Assembly: GCF_900114785.1 (NCBI RefSeq)
Contig: NZ_FOUG01000018.1
Location: 62,001 to 126,000 of the forward strand
Origin: Variovorax sp. OV329
GTDB taxonomy: Bacteria; Pseudomonadota; Gammaproteobacteria; Burkholderiales; Burkholderiaceae_C
Length of the DNA: 64,000 nt
Direction: 5' to 3'
The notes beneath the pieces are model-generated. The model had not been told where the DNA came from and ran no database searches. It saw nothing but the letters and a program-made list of their open reading frames with translations. Of this stretch, positions 16,614 to 24,516 are shown one piece after another. The position numbers and the translations under genes are program-made. Each line of letters starts with the position of its first letter. Positions within the stretch are counted from its first letter, which is position 1.

Positions 16614-17567
16614 TCAGGGGGCAGGGCGTCCTTGTCCCTGGCCGAGCGCGCGGCGGGCCTGCGGTCTGCCGCGCCTTGCCTTCATTTCCGAGAAGAAGGC
16701 ATAGAGCTGCTGCGCCGCCGGCGACAGGGAGCGGCCCTTGCGCCTGATGAGCCCGATCTTGCGCGTGATCACAGGGTCGTGCAGCGGCACGCTCACCAGC
16801 AGCGGATGGTCCGCATCCGGCATCGCGATCGAAGGCACGGCCGCCACGCCCAGGCCGGCTTCCACCAGACCGAGCATCGTCGTGACATGCTGGGTCTCGT
16901 AGATGCTCTGCGGCCGGCTTTCCAGGTCGGCGAGCGCCTGGTCCAGCAGCAGCCGATTCCCGGAAGCCTTGCTCACCGATATGTAGTCGTACTGGCCCAG
17001 CTCGGTCCAGCTCACGCGACGCTTGCGGGCCAGGGGATGATCGCGCCGGCACGCTGCGACGAAGCGCTCTTCCAGCAAGGGCTTGAACTCGATGTCGGGC
17101 TCCTTGCCGCCCACGAAGTTGAGTCCGAAATCCGCCTCGCCGCGCGAGACCGCCGAGAGGACATCGTTGGCGCTGGCATCGAACACCTTGACCCGGATCT
17201 TCGGATAGCGCTCGTGGTAGAGAGCGATCACCTGCGACAGGAAGTAGTAGACCGTCGAGGGCACGCAGGCGATGGTGACCTCGCCCATGCGCGTTGCGGC
17301 CACGCCCCGGATGCCCAGGAGCGTGTGGTCCAGGTCGTCCAGAAGCTGCTGCACGGCGCGGTCGAAGTCCCGGCCGACCGAGGTCAGGCTCACCCGACGC
17401 GTGGTCCGATCGAGCAGTCGAACGCCCAGGGCTTCCTCGAGCTTCTCGATTCGCCTGCTGAAGGCCGGCTGCGAGACATGGAGGGTTTCCGCCGCCTTGC
17501 GGAAGTTCTTCTGCTCGGCCACCGCCCGGAAAGCCTGCAAGTCGTTGAGATTGAAGTTGATGGCCAT
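16614..17567 (-). CDS. LysR-family regulator of the itaconate/aconitate-like cluster
   Basis: This 317-residue protein has a normal LysR helix-turn-helix at the N-terminus (LNDLQAFRAVAEQKNFRKAA, then SQPAFSRRIEKLE) and an effector domain from about residue 92. The gene lies between dctA and the divergent tctC gene, with the promoter-proximal gap 17568-17714 containing the operator-like motif. Since the same motif precedes the hydratase operon at 10862, this protein is the best candidate for controlling both transcription units. The last ~25 residues are a basic, low-complexity tail (RRGRPQARRALGQGQGRPAP), slightly longer than usual. Confidence 0.85.
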   Translation of the reverse strand: MAINFNLNDLQAFRAVAEQKNFRKAAETLHVSQPAFSRRIEKLEEALGVRLLDRTTRRVSLTSVGRDFDRAVQQLLDDLDHTLLGIRGVAATRMGEVTIACVPSTVYYFLSQVIALYHERYPKIRVKVFDASANDVLSAVSRGEADFGLNFVGGKEPDIEFKPLLEERFVAACRRDHPLARKRRVSWTELGQYDYISVSKASGNRLLLDQALADLESRPQSIYETQHVTTMLGLVEAGLGVAAVPSIAMPDADHPLLVSVPLHDPVITRKIGLIRRKGRSLSPAAQQLYAFFSEMKARRGRPQARRALGQGQGRPAP

Positions 17568-17601
17568 GTCGGGAGCCCGCGATGCTTCACTGATCGACAG
17601 T

Positions 17602-17631
17602 GTGCATCAATCGATCTCAAACATGCAATTC
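17602..17631 (+). promoter_or_regulatory. Operator-like motif upstream of tctC, identical blocks to 10758-10787
   Basis: GTGCATCAAT (17602-17611), 13 bases, then GCAATTC (17625-17631) repeats the sequence upstream of the hydratase operon with the same spacing. AAACAT is also shared inside the spacer. A further dyad, GATCGA (17592-17597) with TCGATC (17611-17616), overlaps it. It lies 35 bp upstream of the LysR start and ~85 bp upstream of the tctC start. Confidence 0.65.
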
Positions 17632-17714
17632 CCAAAAAGCGGTGGGAGCCCGAACATTCGATCCAAGGGCGAACAAGACCCAGCACCTTCTGATTGATCC
17701 ACCGGAGTAGACAA

Positions 17715-18689
17715 ATGTTCATCAGCCTCAAGATCCGCGGCCTGGCCGCAGTGGCCTTCGCCGCTTCCCTGGCCTGCGGCACCGCTGCCGCGGCCTTTCC
17801 CGAAAAAGCCATCAACATCGTGGTGCCGACGGCCGCCGGCGGCGCCAACGATGCAATGGCACGCGTCATCGGCCAGGCCATGTCGGCCGCGCTCAAGCAA
17901 CCGGTCATCGTCGACAACAAGGCGGGCGCCAACGGCGCCATCGCAAGCGAGTATGTGATGCGCGCTGCACCCGACGGCTACACCTTGATGCTGGGCTACA
18001 TCGCGACCCATGCGATGAATCCCGCCCTGCAGAAGTTGCGCTACGACCCGGTGAAGGACTTCGAGCCCGTGGCCATGGTGGGATCTTCGGCGACGGTGCT
18101 GGTGGTCAATCCTGCAGTCAAGGCAGCGAATGCCAAGGAACTGGTCTCGGCGCTCAAGGCTGCGCCGGACAAGACCAGCTATGCCTCGGCCGGCAACGGC
18201 ACGGCGCCGCATTTCGCCGCCGAGATGTTCAAGCTCTCGACCGGTACCAGCATGCTGCATGTTCCGTACAAGGGCTCGGCGCCGGCCATCACCGACACGA
18301 TCGGCGGCCAGACGCAGGTTATGTTTCCGAGCCTCTTCACGGCAGTTCCCTACGTCAAGGCCGGAAAACTGAAGGCCCTGGGCGTTGCCGGCTCGAAGCG
18401 TTCGGCGCTCATGCCCGACGTGCCGACGCTGCAGGAGCAAGGCATCGCCGACGTCGATGTGTCCCAGTGGTATGGCATCTTCGCGCCTGCGAAGACGCCC
18501 AAGCCGATCGTCGAGCAGCTCAACAAGGTGCTCAACGAAGTGCTGGCTGACAAGAGCGTCATCAAGCGCCTGGAAGACCACGGCGCCGAAGTATCGACCA
18601 TGACGACCGACCAGATGCGCACCTACGTTGCCCAGGAGCAGGTCAAGTGGAAGAAGGTGGTCCAGGCCGCGAAGATCACCGCGGACTGA
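17715..18689 (+). CDS. TctC/Bug-family periplasmic receptor
   Basis: This is a 324-residue receptor from the ATG at 17715 (CCGGAGTAGACAA upstream; a TTG at 17694 is the alternative). The signal peptide spans roughly residues 1-27 (LAAVAFAASLACGTAAAA). The mature part has FPEKAINIVVPTAAGGANDAM, VIVDNKAGANGAIASEYV, VPYKGSAPAI and VSQWYGIFAPAKTP, the regular Bug blocks. It ends one base before the start of the PrpF-TctC fusion gene, whose C-terminal half is a close paralogue. The ligand is probably a di- or tricarboxylate such as aconitate, judged only from the gene neighbourhood. Confidence 0.92.
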   Translation: MFISLKIRGLAAVAFAASLACGTAAAAFPEKAINIVVPTAAGGANDAMARVIGQAMSAALKQPVIVDNKAGANGAIASEYVMRAAPDGYTLMLGYIATHAMNPALQKLRYDPVKDFEPVAMVGSSATVLVVNPAVKAANAKELVSALKAAPDKTSYASAGNGTAPHFAAEMFKLSTGTSMLHVPYKGSAPAITDTIGGQTQVMFPSLFTAVPYVKAGKLKALGVAGSKRSALMPDVPTLQEQGIADVDVSQWYGIFAPAKTPKPIVEQLNKVLNEVLADKSVIKRLEDHGAEVSTMTTDQMRTYVAQEQVKWKKVVQAAKITAD

Positions 18690-18690
18690 A

Positions 18691-20712
18691 ATGAACAGGT
18701 CGATTCCCTGCGTTCTGATGCGCGCCGGCACCTCTCGCGGTCCCTTCTTCCTGCGCGAGTGGCTGCCGGAAGGCGACGAGGCTCGCGACCAGGCGCTGAT
18801 CGGCGCCATCGGTGCTTCCGACCCGCTGCAGCTCGACGGCGTGGGCGGCGGCAGCACACTGAACAGCAAGGTCGCGATCGTGTCGCGCTCCACGCGGCCG
18901 GACTGCGACGTGGACTATCTGTTTGCACAAGTGGGCGTCGGACATCGCTCCGTTGACACGCGGCCGAACTGCGGAAACATGCTCTCCGGGGTCGCACCCT
19001 TCGCGATCGAGCAGGGATTGATTTCTGCGAAGGACGGGACGACCAACGTCCGGGTCTACAACGTCAACACGGGGTCGCGCATCGATGTCGCAGTGCGAAC
19101 GCCTGGCGGCCGGGTGACCTACGAGGGCGACGCGCGCATCGATGGGGTTGCGGGCACGGCCGCGCCGCTGCTGCTGAATTTCCTGGATGCGTGGGGCGCC
19201 GTGACGGGGCAGGTGTTTCCCACCGGCAACCGGATCGACGTCATCGACGGGATCGAGGTGACGTGCATCGATGCGGCGATGCCGCTGATGATCGTGCGTG
19301 CTGCCGACCTGGGCGTGACCGGAGACGAGAAGCCTGCGGCCCTGGACGCCAATGTCCAGCTGCTGGACAGGCTCGAAAAGCTTCGGCTGGAGGCGGGCCG
19401 CAGGATGGGGCTGGGCGACGTCTCTGACAGTGTCATTCCAAAGCCTGTTCTCGTCAGCGCAGGCACGTCCAGGGACAGCATCACGTCCCGCTACTTCACG
19501 CCGCGCAAGTGCCATGCCTCCCATGCCGTCACCGGTGCGATCGGTGTCGCCAGCGCCTTCGCCTTGCCGGGCACTGTTGCGAGCGGGGCTTCGCGTGAGC
19601 CGGGGCGGCATGGCCTGGTCGTTCTGCATCCGGCGGGACAGATCGACATCGAGGTCGAGTTGGCGGGAAGCGCACAGGAAGCCACTGTCCAGCGTGCCGC
19701 GCTGGTCCGGACGGCTCGCAAGATCATGCAGGGCGAGTTGCATCTGCCTGACTATGTCTTTTCACGGCCGCAACCGCAACGCGAAGCGACGTCCGCGTTT
19801 CCGCGCAAGGGGCTGACGATCATCGTGCCGACGCGAGCGGGCGGCGGCAACGACACGATGGCGCGAGTCATTGCGTCCAGGATGGCTTCCCTGCTGGGGC
19901 AGGAAGTGCTGGTCGACAACCGGGCCGGGGCGAATGGGGCGATCGCCAGCGAATACGTCGCGAAAGCGCCCCCGGACGGCCACACACTGATGTTCGGCTA
20001 CGTCGGTACCCATGCGATGAACCCGGCCCTGCAGCGGGTGGCATACGACCCGATCCTGGACTTCGAGCCGGTCGGGATGGTCGGGTCCTCCCCGACGCTG
20101 ATGGTTGCGCACCCGGAGAAGGGCGCCCCGGATCTCGACTCGTTGCTGGTGCTGCTGAAGAACCGCCCCCGCTCATTGAGCTATGCGTCCGCGGGCGATG
20201 GCACGCCTCCGCATTTCGCGGCCGAACTATTCCAGCGCAGCAGCGGAACGTCAATGGCCAGCACGACCTTCGAAGGGGCCGCTCCGGCGATCGCCGATAC
20301 GGTCAGCGGCAGATCGCAGGTGATGTTCCCCAGCCTGTTCACCGCCTTTCCATTCATCAAGGCGGGTCGGCTTCGAGCCCTGGCGGTCGCGGGACCCCGG
20401 CGGCTGGAAGCCCTGCCGGCAGTGCCAACGCTTGCAGAACTCGGCATACCAGGGGTGGACGTTTCGCAATGGTATGGGTTGTTCGCGCCGGCAGGCACGC
20501 CTGCGTCAACCATTGACCTGCTCAATCAGGCGCTCAACAAGGCACTGGCAGACCCGGAGGTCGTCGAGCGCTTCGAGAAGCAAGGTGCGAGGGTTCAGGC
20601 CGGCCCTGCGGCGACGCTGCGCCAGCGCGTGCAGGACGATCTGAATCGATGGAAGCAGATCGTGGCCGAAGGAAAGCTCGCGCTTGACGCGTCCTTACCT
20701 GTGCTGGATTGA
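18691..20712 (+). CDS. Fusion of a PrpF/GalD-type isomerase with a TctC/Bug receptor domain
   Basis: One uninterrupted frame of 673 codons starts at the ATG at 18691. Residues 1-~355 are a PrpF-superfamily protein (PF04303 type): CVLMRAGTSRGPFFL, GVGGGSTLNSKVAIVS with the conserved Lys60, and RPNCGNMLSGVAPFAIE with Cys94, ending near QGELHLPDY. PrpF isomerises aconitates and GalD tautomerises oxalomesaconate. A ~14-residue linker leads into residues ~370-673, a complete Bug domain that aligns without gaps to the preceding tctC product and looks more than half identical by eye. That domain has no signal peptide, so it would stay in the cytoplasm. Duplication of tctC followed by an in-frame deletion is the simplest origin. 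The proposed enzymatic role is cis/trans-aconitate isomerisation. Confidence 0.85.
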   Translation: MNRSIPCVLMRAGTSRGPFFLREWLPEGDEARDQALIGAIGASDPLQLDGVGGGSTLNSKVAIVSRSTRPDCDVDYLFAQVGVGHRSVDTRPNCGNMLSGVAPFAIEQGLISAKDGTTNVRVYNVNTGSRIDVAVRTPGGRVTYEGDARIDGVAGTAAPLLLNFLDAWGAVTGQVFPTGNRIDVIDGIEVTCIDAAMPLMIVRAADLGVTGDEKPAALDANVQLLDRLEKLRLEAGRRMGLGDVSDSVIPKPVLVSAGTSRDSITSRYFTPRKCHASHAVTGAIGVASAFALPGTVASGASREPGRHGLVVLHPAGQIDIEVELAGSAQEATVQRAALVRTARKIMQGELHLPDYVFSRPQPQREATSAFPRKGLTIIVPTRAGGGNDTMARVIASRMASLLGQEVLVDNRAGANGAIASEYVAKAPPDGHTLMFGYVGTHAMNPALQRVAYDPILDFEPVGMVGSSPTLMVAHPEKGAPDLDSLLVLLKNRPRSLSYASAGDGTPPHFAAELFQRSSGTSMASTTFEGAAPAIADTVSGRSQVMFPSLFTAFPFIKAGRLRALAVAGPRRLEALPAVPTLAELGIPGVDVSQWYGLFAPAGTPASTIDLLNQALNKALADPEVVERFEKQGARVQAGPAATLRQRVQDDLNRWKQIVAEGKLALDASLPVLD

Positions 20713-20864
20713 GCGCAGCGGCGCCCCGTCGGCGCCCACATTCAGCCACGCCCTCATACGCGTCGTCATATTTCCCGCGACGTGATATTCGAAGGGGCTT
20801 ATCGTTCTTTCTTATCCCGGCAAGCGGGACATGGCAACCCTTTAAAAAATCTCCAATCGCAGCC

Positions 20865-20892
20865 CTTGAAACCGGATCGGCAAACTTTATCT
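20865..20892 (+). promoter_or_regulatory. Sigma32-like heat-shock promoter for the hsp20 pair
   Basis: CTTGAAA (20865-20871), 13 bases, then CTTTATCT (20885-20892) resembles the RpoH consensus CTTGAAA/CCCCATNT, with a perfect -35 and five of eight -10 positions. It lies ~65 bp upstream of the first hsp20 start, a sensible distance. GCCTCC at 20916-20921 could pair with the ribosome binding site GGAGGT (20943-20948), a possible RNA-thermometer hairpin. Confidence 0.5.
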
Positions 20893-20955
20893 GGGTCAAC
20901 GGAAGCGCTGGAGACGCCTCCGGCGCTCTGTTCAACCCGAATGGAGGTCATCGCC

Positions 20956-21381
20956 ATGAACCGATCTTTTTTTCCGCGCGACCTGTTCGCCGAGATGGAC
21001 CGCCTGCAGCGCGACATGCAGCAGGCGCTGGATCCTACGTCCAGTATCCGAGGCCTCGGCCGCGGCTTTCCTGCGTTGAACGTCGGGGGAACGCCCGAGA
21101 GCCTGGAGATCTACGCCTTCGCTCCCGGCCTGGACCCGGACGCTTTGGAGGTCAACCTCGACCGGGGCATCTTGACCATCGCTGGCCAGCGTTCACCCTC
21201 GTTTTCCGAGGACGCTGCGGTTCATATCAACGAACGATTCGACGGTCATTTCCGGCGCGTGGTTGCCCTCTCCGAGGATGCCGACCCCGACAAGCTCCAG
21301 GCCACTTACCGGGATGGCGTCCTTCGCATCACCGTCCAACGCCGCGCGGCCAGCCAGCCGCGACGCATCGATATCCAGTGA
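20956..21381 (+). CDS. hsp20: Small heat-shock protein Hsp20 (alpha-crystallin domain)
   Basis: This 141-residue sHSP is read from the ATG at 20956, chosen because GGAGG lies 8 bases upstream; an in-frame ATG at 20941 overlaps that site. The N-terminal segment (MNRSFFPRDLFAEMDRLQ) is followed by an alpha-crystallin domain at about residues 45-138. Its blocks are LEIYAFAPGLDPDALEVNLD, LTIAGQR and the closing strand GVLRITVQRR. These ATP-independent holdases bind unfolding proteins and hand them to Clp/DnaK disaggregases. It is 14 bp from a second hsp20 and sits behind a sigma32-like promoter. A third hsp20 and a ClpK-type ATPase lie ~20 kb away. Confidence 0.92.
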   Translation: MNRSFFPRDLFAEMDRLQRDMQQALDPTSSIRGLGRGFPALNVGGTPESLEIYAFAPGLDPDALEVNLDRGILTIAGQRSPSFSEDAAVHINERFDGHFRRVVALSEDADPDKLQATYRDGVLRITVQRRAASQPRRIDIQ

Positions 21382-21395
21382 AAGGAGACACGATC

Positions 21396-21791
21396 ATGAA
21401 CGACCTTGAAACCCGCCAGACCGCCGCAGTAGACACGAAGAACAGCAAAGCTCGCTACAGCGAAGCAGCGCTGACGCCAGCGGTGGACGTCGCAGAGGAC
21501 AGCTCAGGCATCACGCTCTACGCGGACCTGCCGGGCGTGTCCAAGGACAAACTGGAACTGCGCACGGAATCGGACCGGCTCACGATCGAGGCGGAGATTG
21601 GAATTGCGATGCCGGAGGGCCTTCAGTCCACCCATTCGGAGGTGCCCCTGGGGCGCTTCCGCCGGACGTTCACGCTCAGCAAAGAGCTTGATGCGTCCAA
21701 GGTCACGGCAAAGCTGGTGCAAGGCGTACTGAGCCTGCGGATTCCCAAAGCCGAACATGCGCAACCAAGGCGCATCCAGATCGAGGGTTAG
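21396..21791 (+). CDS. hsp20: Second small heat-shock protein Hsp20
   Basis: This 131-residue sHSP starts at 21396 with AAAGGAGACACGATC upstream. The alpha-crystallin domain covers about residues 30-130, with ALTPAVDVAEDSSGITLYAD, LPGVSKDKLELRTE, LGRFRRTFTLSKELD and GVLSLRIPKAE. The N-terminal arm is short. It forms an operon with the first hsp20; pairs of unlike sHSPs that co-assemble are common in heat-resistance loci. The two paralogues share only the core fold. Confidence 0.92.
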   Translation: MNDLETRQTAAVDTKNSKARYSEAALTPAVDVAEDSSGITLYADLPGVSKDKLELRTESDRLTIEAEIGIAMPEGLQSTHSEVPLGRFRRTFTLSKELDASKVTAKLVQGVLSLRIPKAEHAQPRRIQIEG

Positions 21792-21888
21792 GTCTCGTCC
21801 GACGACAACCATCGATCTCTTCGACTTCAGCCTGGTCGGCGCCGCGAATACTCTTTTGCGCGCCGACCTTCTATGCAGGAGTGATGCC

Positions 21889-22185
21889 ATGTCCGTCGAA
21901 TTCTTGAGGCAGATCGCTGCCACGCCGCTTCCCAAGTCCTTTACCAACGCGAAGGACATCGATGCGATCAAGATTCTCCGCCAGGCAGGTTTGGTCATTG
22001 CACTGATAGACCAGCCGCCGGAAAACGCTGCCACGGTGTTTGCCATCACAGAGGAGGGCAACGCCGAGCTCTTGCGTTTTCACTATCCCGAGAACGGCCA
22101 CACGCGACCCGCGAAGGACCATTGGCTGCCGCCAGCTGCTCAGCGCGTATGCGAAGCCTTGAAGCGAAGCATTCGCGGAATGTAA
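21889..22185 (+). CDS. Small hypothetical protein downstream of hsp20 pair
   Basis: This 98-residue soluble protein starts at 21889, preceded by GCAGGAGTGATGCC. It is not recognised. Visible features are a helical N-terminus (SVEFLRQIAATPLPKSF), a central DIDAIKILRQAGLVIALIDQPP segment that looks like a small winged-helix or regulatory fold, and a basic C-terminus. It has no signal peptide or membrane segment. It follows the hsp20 pair by 97 bp on the same strand and may share their heat-shock control. Confidence 0.65.
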   Translation: MSVEFLRQIAATPLPKSFTNAKDIDAIKILRQAGLVIALIDQPPENAATVFAITEEGNAELLRFHYPENGHTRPAKDHWLPPAAQRVCEALKRSIRGM

Positions 22186-22193
22186 GTCCGCGC

Positions 22194-22562
22194 CTACCCC
22201 AGCACCGGGCCCAGCAACCACAAGGTCATGCTGATCGTAAAGAACGACAGGATGGTTGCAAGGAGAAGCGCTGCGGCGCACATCTCCTCGTGACCGTAGC
22301 TCATGGCCAGGATCGGGTAGATGCTGAGCATGGGCGTGGCGGCGAAGACCACGGCGGTTGCGCGCAGCGCCGGCTCATTCGGCGGCACGAGCCACATCAT
22401 CAAGCCGACCGCGAGCGGGTGGAGCAGGAGCTTGCTGGCAGCGATGGTCGTGACGTCCCGCCGCATGCCTTTGATGGGGCCGGTGATGGCGAGGGTTTGC
22501 AGCATGGAGCAGGCAGCGCACGCGCCTCTGACGACGGCGAATGCAAGGAGCTTCTGAAGCAT
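22194..22562 (-). pseudogene. Remnant of an auxin-efflux-carrier (AEC) family transporter, C-terminal third only
   Basis: The frame encodes ~122 residues matching the last membrane bundle of AEC permeases: SKLLLHPLAVGLMMWLVPP, ATAVVFAATPMLSIYPILA and a closing hydrophobic segment TLWLLGPVL. Family members have ~300 residues with ten helices; the N-terminal two-thirds are missing. Only 45 bp separate it from the end of the transketolase gene, so the rest was deleted rather than frameshifted nearby. It is probably a non-functional leftover at the edge of the transketolase operon. Confidence 0.65.
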
Positions 22563-22607
22563 TGCCCGTGCCAGCCGGGTGCCCTGGCACGGGAGCTGGC
22601 CTCGGCC

Positions 22608-23609
22608 TCAGAGCCAGCCCTTGATCTGCTGGCTCATCGCCTGCGTGGAGATGCCGTAGCGCTCATGCAACGTGGGCAGGGCGCCCGCGTCCAGGAAGGC
22701 ATCGGGCAGGGCGATCTGGCGAAACGCCGTCGTCACGCCCGAGCGCATGAGCAAGGCAGCAACGGCTTCTCCGAGGCCGCCGATCACCGAGTGGTTCTCG
22801 GCCACCACGACGAGCCTTCCCAGCCTGCGGACCTCCGCGAGGATGGTCGCCTCGTCCAGCGGCTTGATCGTGGGCACATGCAGCACCGCGACGTCCACAC
22901 CATCGGCCTGCAGCTGCTTGGCGACTTCCAGCGAACGCATGGTCATGAAGCCGCTGGAAATCACCAGGGCGCTCCTGCCGTCGCGGATGAGCTTGGCCTT
23001 GCCCAGTTCGAACTTGTAGTCGTACTCGTCCAGCACCAGCGGCACGTTGCCGCGTGGCAGCCGCGTGTAGACCGGGCCCTGGTGGTCCGCCATCTGCGGC
23101 ACCGCCTGCTCGATGTCCAGCGCGTCGCAGGGGTCGATGATCGTGAGGCCGGGAATGCCGCGCATGAGCGCCAGGTCCTCGGTGGCCTGGTGGCTGGGGC
23201 CGTAGCCGGTGGTCAGCCCCGGCAAGGCGCAGCACATCTTGACGTTGAGGTTCTCTTCGGCGATCACCTGGTGCACGAAGTCGAAGGCCCGGCGCGTGCC
23301 GAACACCGCATAGGTGGTCGCGAAGGGAATGAACCCTTCCTTGGCCATGCCCCCGGCCGCCGCCATCAGCAGCTGCTCGGCCATGCCCATCTGGAAGAAG
23401 CGCTCCGGATACTCGTTGGCGAAGAGGTGCAGGTCGGTGTACTTGGCCAGGTCGGCCGTCATGCCCACGACTTCCGGCCGTTCCCGGCCCAGCTCGACCA
23501 GGGCCTTGCCGAAGGGCGCCGCCTTCACGCGCTGGCCCTCGCCGGCGATGGAGGCGATCATGGCCGAGGTCTTCAGACGCGGCTTCTTCTCGGCGGTGGT
23601 GGTGTTCAT
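22608..23609 (-). CDS. Transketolase, C-terminal (beta) subunit
   Basis: This 333-residue protein corresponds to the pyrimidine-binding and C-terminal domains of transketolase. MGMAEQLLMAAAGGMA carries the cofactor-activating glutamate (Glu78), and TTGYGPSHQATEDLALMR and TIIDPCDALDIEQ match the family. Its ATG overlaps the stop of the alpha-subunit gene (ATGA). Split transketolases act on ketose phosphates, or on unusual ketoses in dedicated catabolic operons. The companion SDR and TRAP genes suggest a catabolic role rather than the pentose phosphate pathway. Confidence 0.9.
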   Translation of the reverse strand: MNTTTAEKKPRLKTSAMIASIAGEGQRVKAAPFGKALVELGRERPEVVGMTADLAKYTDLHLFANEYPERFFQMGMAEQLLMAAAGGMAKEGFIPFATTYAVFGTRRAFDFVHQVIAEENLNVKMCCALPGLTTGYGPSHQATEDLALMRGIPGLTIIDPCDALDIEQAVPQMADHQGPVYTRLPRGNVPLVLDEYDYKFELGKAKLIRDGRSALVISSGFMTMRSLEVAKQLQADGVDVAVLHVPTIKPLDEATILAEVRRLGRLVVVAENHSVIGGLGEAVAALLMRSGVTTAFRQIALPDAFLDAGALPTLHERYGISTQAMSQQIKGWL

Positions 23610-24448
23610 TGTTCGGCTCCTTCGGTCTGGGTGCTGTCGGTGTGGGCAATGGCCTGCTGCCATTCGGGTGGATCGACGCGGATGAAATGGTTCTTGTCGC
23701 GGGTTTCGAGGAAGGGCACGCCCTTGCCCATCAGGGTGTCGAAGAGGATGACGCGCGGCTTGGCTTCCTTGAGCGCGCGGGCCGCATCGAAGGCGGCGAC
23801 GACGGCCGGCAGGTCGTTGCCATCCACGCGCTGCACATGCCAGCCGAAGGCGGCCCACTTGTCGGCCAGGGGCTCGAAGCCCATGACCTTGCCGGAGGGA
23901 CCGTCGGCCTGCTGGTTGTTGATGTCGACCAGGCAGACCAGGTTCGACAGCTGGTGATGGGCCGCGCCCATGGCTGCTTCCCACGTCGATCCTTCGTCCA
24001 GTTCGCCGTCGGACATCGAGTTGTAGACGAAGGCCGGGTTGTTCTTCAGGCGCAAGCCTAGCGCCATGCCCACGGCGATCGGAAGGCCCTGGCCGAGCGA
24101 GCCGCCCGACATCTCCATGCCCGGCGTGTAGGTGGCCATTCCGGACATCGGCAAGCGGCTGTCGTCGCTGCCGTAGGTCTCCAGCTCTTCCTCGGGGATG
24201 ACGCCAGCCTCGATGAGGGCGGCGTAGAAGGCGATGGCGTAGTGGCCGTGGGACAGCAGGAAGCGGTCACGGCCCTCCCACTCCGGATCCTCCGGGCGGT
24301 AGGCCATGGCGTGCTTGTAGGCCACCGCGAGGACGTCGGCCCAGCCGAGCGCCTGGCCGATGTAGCCCTGGCCCTGCACTTCACCCATCTGAAGTGCGTA
24401 GCGGCGGATGCGATAGGCGCTCTTGGCGAGCGGCGAAAGATCGGTCAT
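23606..24448 (-). CDS. Transketolase, N-terminal (alpha) subunit
   Basis: This 280-residue thiamine diphosphate-binding subunit starts at 24448 (GGAGATTCTTC upstream); the open frame further upstream is not family-like. It shows LSHGHYAIAFYAAL, GGSLGQGLPIAVGMALG, and the cofactor/Mg motif SDGELDEGSTWEAA (residues 146-159) followed by NNQQADG. Ser146 replaces the usual Gly of GDG, seen in other split enzymes. It overlaps the beta-subunit gene by 4 bp and follows the TRAP permease gene by 68 bp. Confidence 0.9.
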   Translation of the reverse strand: MTDLSPLAKSAYRIRRYALQMGEVQGQGYIGQALGWADVLAVAYKHAMAYRPEDPEWEGRDRFLLSHGHYAIAFYAALIEAGVIPEEELETYGSDDSRLPMSGMATYTPGMEMSGGSLGQGLPIAVGMALGLRLKNNPAFVYNSMSDGELDEGSTWEAAMGAAHHQLSNLVCLVDINNQQADGPSGKVMGFEPLADKWAAFGWHVQRVDGNDLPAVVAAFDAARALKEAKPRVILFDTLMGKGVPFLETRDKNHFIRVDPPEWQQAIAHTDSTQTEGAEQ

Positions 24449-24516
24449 GAAGAATCTCCTGCAAAAGTGAGTGTCGAAGGGGTACGCGAAGACGTGGGTT
24501 GCGAGCGGGACGGGAC

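Noticed and set aside
20720..20736. GGCGCC repeat as a terminator after the PrpF-TctC gene
   Set aside because: The stem is only 6 bp and no T-tract follows, so it does not qualify as an intrinsic terminator.
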